47,942 nt of DNA from Roseomonas sp. GTDB taxonomy: Bacteria; Pseudomonadota; Alphaproteobacteria; Acetobacterales; Acetobacteraceae. The stretch's first letter is position 1. Each line of letters opens with the position of its first letter. The stretch is taken from the NCBI GenBank assembly GCA_020249465.1, contig JADCFP010000020.1:1-47942 (forward strand), read 5' to 3'. A program made the position numbers and the translations under genes. Below, piece by piece: positions 42,866 through 47,942 of the stretch. The notes beneath the pieces were generated by a model, which saw only the letters and a program-made list of their open reading frames with translations, did not search any database and was not told the origin of the DNA.

Positions 42866-43828
42866 TCAATTCGCCTTCATGCCGGAAATGCGGATGCCTT
42901 CCGCCTGGTTGATGATATCCTGACGCAGGAAATCACCGAAAGCCGCAACCGCCATAGGGTTCACCGCAGCGCCGGCGCGCAACTGCGCCTCACGTGTGGC
43001 TTGCAGAGACATCACGCGATTGATTTCCGCATTCAGCCTTTCGACGATGGGCGCGGGCGTTTGCGCCGGCGCCATCACGCCAAGCCAAATGCTGGCTTCA
43101 TAGCCTGGCAGGGCTTCGGCCACCGTCGGCGCATCCGGCAAAAGCGGGCTACGCCGAGGCCCCGTCGTCGCCAGCGCCCGCACGCGCCCGCCACGCGCCT
43201 GTTCCGCCATGGTGGGGATGGCATCGAACATCATCGGCACCTGGCCCGCTATCAACGCGGTGCGCGCCTCATTTGAACCACGGAAGGGGATATGGGTAAT
43301 CTCAACGCCGGCCATGGCGCGGAAAATCTCACCCGCCACATGATACGGCGTGCCGGGGCCGGAAGACGCGTAATCCAACTTCCCCGGATTGGCCTTGCAA
43401 TAGGCGATCAGCTCGGCCAGCGAATTCACGCCGAGCGATGGATGCACTACCAAAACGTGATGCGCGACATTCACGAAGGCCACCGGCGCCAAATCACGCA
43501 TCAGCACATAGGGCCGATTGGGCAGCAGCGTTTCATTGGCGGTATGCGTGTTGGACATCAACAGCAGCGTATGCCCATCGGGCGCTGCCTTGGCCACCTG
43601 ATCCGCACCAATGGTGCCGCCCGCGCCAGGGCGGTTTTCCACCACCACCGGCTGACCCAAAACCTGTTGCAAGGGCTCCGCCAAAAACCGCGCCGCGACA
43701 TCGGCGGACCCGCCAAGCCCGAAAGGTACGATGATGCGGATGGGCCGCGTGGGCCAAGCCTGCGCCTTCGCCTGCCGCCCGGCGAGCAGCGCCGCCCCCA
43801 AAACCAAACCCGTTCTGCGTGAAATCAT
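42866..43828 (-). CDS. Bug-family tripartite tricarboxylate transporter receptor
   Basis: This 320-aa periplasmic receptor starts at 43828 (MISRRTGLVLGAALLAGRQAKAQA, a signal peptide with an Arg pair), with a GGGGG-rich ribosome site just upstream. A 51-codon upstream extension reaches into the Anbu gene and is rejected. The mature part has WPTRPIRIIVPFGLGGSADVAAR, VVENRPGAGGTIGADQVAKAAPDG, THIPFRGSNEARTALIAG and APAQTPAPIVERLNAEI. It is the first gene of the Bug/PBP2/Bug trio, 58 bp downstream of Anbu on the same strand. Confidence 0.93.
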   Translation of the reverse strand: MISRRTGLVLGAALLAGRQAKAQAWPTRPIRIIVPFGLGGSADVAARFLAEPLQQVLGQPVVVENRPGAGGTIGADQVAKAAPDGHTLLLMSNTHTANETLLPNRPYVLMRDLAPVAFVNVAHHVLVVHPSLGVNSLAELIAYCKANPGKLDYASSGPGTPYHVAGEIFRAMAGVEITHIPFRGSNEARTALIAGQVPMMFDAIPTMAEQARGGRVRALATTGPRRSPLLPDAPTVAEALPGYEASIWLGVMAPAQTPAPIVERLNAEINRVMSLQATREAQLRAGAAVNPMAVAAFGDFLRQDIINQAEGIRISGMKAN

Positions 43829-43886
43829 GGCAATCCCCCCGGCAAATCTGGGCTCATCTGGCCCAAGCCTGTCCGGCCCGCAAGGG

Positions 43887-44624
43887 TCAATCCGCGATCC
43901 ATCCGGGGGAGGGCAGGGCGCGATAGGCTTCGCGCAGGCTATCGGACCAGCGCTGGCTGACTTGTCGGAAATACGCATCATCTTCCGTAATGCGCCTGCT
44001 GAGCGTCACCTTTTGCCCGCCTTCACGATAGACCATCAGATCAATCGGCAGCCCGACCGAAAGATTGGATCTGAGCGTGCTGTCCATGCTGATCAGCACC
44101 AGCTTCACGCCATCGGCCAAGGATGTGTCGCTTTTCACCACGCGGTCCAGGATTGGCTTGCCGTATTTATGCTCACCAATTTGCAGGAACGGGGTATCCA
44201 CCGTGGCTTCGATGAAATTGCCCGCGGCATAAATCAGGAATAGCCGCATCGGCCCGCCGGCAATCTGCCCGCCAAGCAAAAAAGACGCATCAAAGGAAAC
44301 CCCCTGCGCCTTCATCGCAGGCCCATCATTTTCAAATACATCACGCACGGCCGCGCCAATCAATTGCGCGGCGCGGAACATGCTTGGCACATCGCGGAGT
44401 GTGAGGGTTTCCTCGCCCAGCGGAAAACCCTCCTGCACGCGATTCCAAACGGCCTGTGTGATCGCCAAATTGCCCGCCGACATCAGCGTCAGCATGCGCT
44501 CACTAGGCTGTTCCACGACATGCATCTTGGAAAAGCTTGAGATGTGATCCAGCCCCGCATTGGTGCGCGTATCGGAAAGCAGAACAAGCCCATCCTTCAG
44601 GAACAGGCCGACGCAATAGGTCAT
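43887..44624 (-). CDS. Anbu, bacterial proteasome homologue peptidase
   Basis: This 245-aa protein is of the Anbu family (COG3484), an N-terminal-nucleophile hydrolase related to proteasome beta subunits. It has no propeptide: Met1 is followed by the candidate nucleophile Thr2 (MTYCVGL), with Asp18 in LLSDTRTNAG and Lys33 in FSKMH as the other catalytic positions. GNFIEATVDTPFLQIGEHKYGKPILDR is diagnostic. The sequence cannot show the oligomer; family members form helical or lock-washer rings. It lies 20 bp after the alpha-E gene and downstream of the ATP-grasp gene, the known Anbu neighbourhood. That neighbourhood usually also contains a transglutaminase-like gene, which is missing here. Confidence 0.95.
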   Translation of the reverse strand: MTYCVGLFLKDGLVLLSDTRTNAGLDHISSFSKMHVVEQPSERMLTLMSAGNLAITQAVWNRVQEGFPLGEETLTLRDVPSMFRAAQLIGAAVRDVFENDGPAMKAQGVSFDASFLLGGQIAGGPMRLFLIYAAGNFIEATVDTPFLQIGEHKYGKPILDRVVKSDTSLADGVKLVLISMDSTLRSNLSVGLPIDLMVYREGGQKVTLSRRITEDDAYFRQVSQRWSDSLREAYRALPSPGWIAD

Positions 44625-44644
44625 GGCAAGCTCTCCGCGCCCTA

Positions 44645-45586
44645 TCAGTTATGCAGATAGAATTCGGCGATTTGGCCGCCGAGATCAATATTGCGCGCCA
44701 TCATCTCATTGAGGAAGGCCTCAAGCCCCTGGGTGAAGATATCCTCAACCCTGCCAAAGCGCAGCCGCGCATGGATTTCCCCAGCCCGCCGATGACACTC
44801 CCCGCGCCGTCCGCCATGGGCTGTAGCGATTTCATCCAGCACGCCCTCAATCCGGGCATGGCAGGCAATCATGGAACGCGGCAATTCCCCGCGCAAAATC
44901 AGCAACTCAGCAATCCGCCGCGGTTCGATCCGCCCGTGATACACCCATTGATAGGCGCGGAGCGCGGTGAAGTTGCGCAATATCGCCTGCCAATTCAGAT
45001 AATCTTCCGCCGTGCCAGCTTCAGCGATACTGAGCGCCCCGGCATGTGCATGCAGCACGCGCGCGGTATTGTCGGCGCGTTCCAGCATGGTGCCAAGCCG
45101 CACGAAGCGCCAGGCTTCATCGCGCAGCATGGTGTCATCATAGGCGCCATTGAACAGGATGGTCTGGCGCTTCACCCAATCCAGAAACCCAGGCAGATCA
45201 TCCGCACTTGGCATGGCATTATCCAAGCGCCGCATCTGGCCCCAGGTGTCATTCACCGCTTCCCACATATCAACCGTGAGCGCCGTGCGAACCTGCCGTG
45301 CATTCTGCCGAGACGCTTCAATGCAGGATTGGATGGAAGAAGGATTGGCGCGATCCATGACCAGATGCTGGATGAGCTGCGCTGCATCGGGGGCGGCGCC
45401 AAAGCCCTGCAATAGCCCGATATCGCCACTGGTCAGCAGAAGCGCGCGCCAGCCTTGCCCCTGCGCCGGCCGCCCACCGCCCATGCCCGCTTCGCGTAGC
45501 GCCACTTGCAGCGCGCGCGCCGTATTGCCGGCGCGTTCCATATAGCGCCCGAGCCAATAGAGGCTATCGGCGGTACGGCTCAGCAT
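44645..45586 (-). CDS. Alpha-E domain protein (DUF403)
   Basis: This 313-aa, mostly helical protein of the alpha-E family is named after its conserved Glu-containing helices. It opens LSRTADSLYWLGRYMERAGNTAR and has a second copy of the ER-x-x-NTAR pattern in LERADNTARVLHAH near residue 175. The biochemical role is not established. It is almost always encoded with a circularly permuted ATP-grasp protein, and comparative genomics has proposed a peptide or amide-forming modification system. It overlaps the ATP-grasp gene end by 7 bp and is followed by Anbu, so the three form an operon. Confidence 0.94.
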   Translation of the reverse strand: MLSRTADSLYWLGRYMERAGNTARALQVALREAGMGGGRPAQGQGWRALLLTSGDIGLLQGFGAAPDAAQLIQHLVMDRANPSSIQSCIEASRQNARQVRTALTVDMWEAVNDTWGQMRRLDNAMPSADDLPGFLDWVKRQTILFNGAYDDTMLRDEAWRFVRLGTMLERADNTARVLHAHAGALSIAEAGTAEDYLNWQAILRNFTALRAYQWVYHGRIEPRRIAELLILRGELPRSMIACHARIEGVLDEIATAHGGRRGECHRRAGEIHARLRFGRVEDIFTQGLEAFLNEMMARNIDLGGQIAEFYLHN

Positions 45587-47013
45587 GGCACATCCGGGGC
45601 AAGGACCCAGGTATCCTTGGTGCCACCGCCTTGCGATGAATTCACCACAAGCGATCCTTCACGCAAGGCCACGCGCGTCAGGCCCCCTGGCACGATGCGT
45701 GTCTCCGCACCGGAAAGCACAAAGGGCCGCAAATCCACATGGCGCGGCGCGGTGCCGCTGCCGGTGAAGGTTGGCACGGTGGAAAGCGCCAGCGTCGGTT
45801 GCGCTATATAATCGGCTGGATTGGCGCGAATGCGCGCGGCGAATTCAGCGCGCTGTTCGGCAGTGCTATGTGGCCCGACCAGCATGCCATAGCCGCCCGA
45901 ACCCTTGGTGAGCTTCACCACCAATTCATGCAAATGATCGAGCACATAGGCGCAATCATCCGGCCTTTCGCAAAGATAAGTCGGCACATTGGCCAGGATC
46001 GGTTCTTCGCCGAGGTAGAACCGCACCATTTCCGGCACGTAAGGATAAACCGCCTTATCATCGGCAATGCCGCCACCCGGCGCATTGGCCAACGCGACAT
46101 TCCCGGCACGATAGGCTTCCATCAGCCCGCGCACACCCAGCATGGAATCAGCGCGAAACACCGCAGGGTCCAGATAATCATCATCAATCCGGCGATAGAT
46201 CACATCAACGCGCTGCGGGCCTGCGGTGGTACGCATGTAAACCACGCGATCTTCGACAAATAAATCCTGACCCTCCACCACCTCCACGCCCATTTCATCG
46301 GCCAGGAAGCAATGTTCGTAATAGGCGCTGTTATAGGCACCAGGCGTCAGCAGCACCACGCGTGGCAGGCCGCGGCAGGCAGGCGGCGCTACCGACATCA
46401 AGGTTTCCAGCAAATCGCTTGGGTAATGGCTGACAGGGGCAATGCGATGCGCCGCGCAAAGCCCAGGAAATAACCGCAGCATGGCTTCGCGGCCTTCCAG
46501 CATATAGGAAACGCCCGATGGCGTGCGGCAATTATCTTCCAGCACATGAAATTGCGCGGCATCGGTGCGCACCACATCAATGCCCGCGATATGCACGTAA
46601 ATCCCGCCCGGCAGCGTGATGCCGCGCATCTCCGGGCGATAGGCTTCATTCTGCAAAATCAGCGCTTCCGGAATGCGCCCGGCCTTCAGGATTTCCCCCG
46701 GCCCATAAACATCCGCCAGAAACATATTCAGCGCACGCACCCGCTGCGTGAGGCCACGCGACAAATGCTCCCATTCCTGCCAAGCCAGGATGCGGGGGAT
46801 GATGTCGAAGGGGATCAGCCGTTCCGGATCGCCGCCTTCGCCATAAACCGCGAAGGTCACGCCGATGCGGCGAAACAGCAGTTCAGCTTCCTGGCGCTTG
46901 CGTTCCAATTGCGCGTTGGGTGTTGCCGCCAGCCAGCGCGCAATCTCGGCATAGGCCGCCCGCGCCGCGCCTGGCTCCCCCATCTCGTCAAAGGCCCTGA
47001 TGGGTTCCGCCAT
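45580..47013 (-). CDS. Circularly permuted type 2 ATP-grasp protein (DUF404/DUF407)
   Basis: This 477-aa protein is of the circularly permuted ATP-grasp family found with alpha-E proteins. Visible segments are RRIGVTFAVYGEGGDPERLIPFDIIPRI, ALNMFLADVYGPGEIL, VLEDNCRTPSGVSYMLEGRE, LTPGAYNSAYYEH with LADEMGVEVVEG after it, and VVKLTKGSGGYGMLVGP, the Gly-rich nucleotide loop. LRPFVLSGAETRIVPGGLTRVAL completes the pattern. ATP-grasp enzymes ligate a carboxylate to an amine through an acyl-phosphate; a glutathionylspermidine-synthase-like activity is inferred for the family. The start at 47013 is 11 nt from AGGAGG; a 17-codon extension upstream would run through that box. Confidence 0.94.
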   Translation of the reverse strand: MAEPIRAFDEMGEPGAARAAYAEIARWLAATPNAQLERKRQEAELLFRRIGVTFAVYGEGGDPERLIPFDIIPRILAWQEWEHLSRGLTQRVRALNMFLADVYGPGEILKAGRIPEALILQNEAYRPEMRGITLPGGIYVHIAGIDVVRTDAAQFHVLEDNCRTPSGVSYMLEGREAMLRLFPGLCAAHRIAPVSHYPSDLLETLMSVAPPACRGLPRVVLLTPGAYNSAYYEHCFLADEMGVEVVEGQDLFVEDRVVYMRTTAGPQRVDVIYRRIDDDYLDPAVFRADSMLGVRGLMEAYRAGNVALANAPGGGIADDKAVYPYVPEMVRFYLGEEPILANVPTYLCERPDDCAYVLDHLHELVVKLTKGSGGYGMLVGPHSTAEQRAEFAARIRANPADYIAQPTLALSTVPTFTGSGTAPRHVDLRPFVLSGAETRIVPGGLTRVALREGSLVVNSSQGGGTKDTWVLAPDVPC

Positions 47014-47154
47014 CGCCCGACTGACCTCCTGTTTCTCAGAAGATCGGGTCAAAGGGCGCGCCACACAAGCCTGTGATGCCCAAAAACTACGCCAGGCGGC
47101 GCATTATTGCCCGCTCGGTATCCGCCACGCCCAATTCTTGGGCAAGCCCTCCCT

Positions 47155-47942
47155 TCACAGCGCAGGGACGCGCTTATGCCAATCCGTCACCCGCTGGAAG
47201 GCATCGGCCACTGCCAGCACCCGCGCCTCGGCAAAGGGTCGCGCCGCCAATTGCAGGCCAATCGGCAGGCCGCGATCATCAAAGCCACACGGCACGCTGA
47301 TGGTCGGCAGGCCCAAATAATTGAAGGGCCGCGTATTGGCCGAAACTGCCATGAAGCGGGACCAATTCGCCGCATCGGCATCAATATCCGTCTCGGCCAA
47401 TGTGGGCACGCGGGTCCGCAGCGCCGGGGTTGCGACAATATGATGCCCTGTCATCGCCTCGGCGCAGAATTGGCGCAGCAGCGGGCCACGGCGTGATAGC
47501 GCTTCAATGTAAAGATGCGCAGGGATCGGGAAGCCACCATAAAGCCGTGACGACAGATGGATGGAATAATCGCCTGCCCTTTCACGCATCCATTCGGCAT
47601 GGATCGCCGCAGCTTCTGACCGGCTGACCAGCGCGGTATAGGCGGCAATGGCGCGGAGTGATGGGCAGGAAAGCCGCGTGATTTTCGCGCCACGTTCCCG
47701 CATGGCATCAAGCGCGGCATCAAAGGCCTTCACCACCACATCATCGGCACCGTCAAAGAAATATTCCTGCGGCACGGCCACGGAAATGCCCCGCAAATCA
47801 CCGGTCAAAGCTGCCTCATAATCCGGCACGGCTTCGCGCGCGCTGGTGGCATCGCGCGGGTCATGGCCGGAAATTATCTGCATGAAACGCGCCGCATCCC
47901 GCGCCGTTTGCACCAAAGGCCCGACATTATCGGCCGAGAATG
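47155..47942 (-). CDS. Amidase-signature family protein, C-terminal part (5' end beyond window)
   Basis: About 262 codons are visible, reading in from the right edge: FSADNVGPLVQTARDAARFM, then ISVAVPQEYF, a helical mid-part and the C-terminal FNYLGLPTISVPCGFDDRGLPIGLQLAARPFAEARVLAVADAFQ. These are the second half of an amidase-signature enzyme (GatA/AtzF-like). The catalytic Lys-cisSer-Ser residues and the N-terminus lie outside the window. It hydrolyses an amide in the cytoplasm; the GatA assignment itself is unlikely because gatB/gatC are not adjacent. It is upstream of and on the same strand as the Anbu cluster, separated by 141 bp. Confidence 0.9.
   Translation of the reverse strand, partial: FSADNVGPLVQTARDAARFMQIISGHDPRDATSAREAVPDYEAALTGDLRGISVAVPQEYFFDGADDVVVKAFDAALDAMRERGAKITRLSCPSLRAIAAYTALVSRSEAAAIHAEWMRERAGDYSIHLSSRLYGGFPIPAHLYIEALSRRGPLLRQFCAEAMTGHHIVATPALRTRVPTLAETDIDADAANWSRFMAVSANTRPFNYLGLPTISVPCGFDDRGLPIGLQLAARPFAEARVLAVADAFQRVTDWHKRVPAL

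Noticed and set aside
47129-47143. Perfect hairpin GCCCAA-TTC-TTGGGC as an amidase terminator
   Set aside because: The stem is only 6 bp, with no T-run on either side, so there is no support for intrinsic termination.

Overview
The window is high-GC DNA with tightly packed genes and many 4-base ATGA stop/start overlaps. It carries many lone periplasmic binding proteins, including four of the Bug type, beside GMC oxidoreductases, CoA-transferases and diverse amidohydrolases. This suggests a metabolically versatile alphaproteobacterium, possibly of the Acetobacteraceae (Roseomonas-like). That placement is inference from gene content; no rRNA or other decisive marker is present. No tRNA, rRNA, CRISPR array, insertion sequence or phage gene was seen. 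No stretch above 300 bp lacks a gene; the longest gap is 9215-9496.

Left part (1-9214, all minus strand): a TRAP transporter (dctP, dctQ, dctM; dctM runs off the left edge) lies downstream of a compact catabolic operon. That operon encodes the two halves of a 3-oxoacid-type CoA-transferase, a DsbA-fold 2-hydroxychromene-2-carboxylate-isomerase-like protein, an orphan molybdopterin large subunit of the xanthine dehydrogenase/CoxL family with Gln at the usual catalytic Glu, and a PuuE-type deacetylase/allantoinase. An EamA permease is upstream. Region 9497-13464 (plus): an NMT1/THI5-type ABC importer coupled to a CodA-like cytosine deaminase. Region 13520-20670 (minus): creatininase, two tandem paralogous FAD oxidases and a flavodoxin-fold reductase form one operon, followed by a CaiB-type CoA-transferase and a GMC oxidoreductase. 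Two copies of a 50-bp double-hairpin repeat (13471-13520, 18930-18979) flank this block in opposite orientation.

Region 20789-35924: an alpha/beta-hydrolase/binding-protein pair; a family-5 solute-binding protein with a quinone oxidoreductase and a D-aminoacylase-like amidohydrolase; tspO; a GMC oxidoreductase with a Bug receptor; an M20 carbamoylase/allantoate-amidohydrolase-like enzyme; a small unknown gene; a TPP enzyme/hydroxyacyl-CoA dehydrogenase/SDR operon; and another Bug receptor. Region 35985-40913 (plus) is a six-gene overlapping queuosine operon: queA, tgt, queF, queG, queC and a YhhQ-type precursor transporter. Region 40914-43828 (minus) is a Bug/PBP/Bug trio. Region 43887-47013 (minus) is the Anbu proteasome-homologue cluster (ATP-grasp, alpha-E, Anbu) without the usual transglutaminase-like gene. 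The C-terminal part of an amidase runs off the right edge.

Apart from the queuosine and Anbu clusters, the content looks like an accessory catabolic region. Each small operon pairs a solute receptor or importer with an oxidoreductase, a C-N hydrolase or a CoA-activating enzyme. Substrates cannot be assigned from sequence alone. The enrichment in amide, ureide and ring hydrolases hints at nitrogen-containing heterocycles, N-acylated or carbamoylated compounds.
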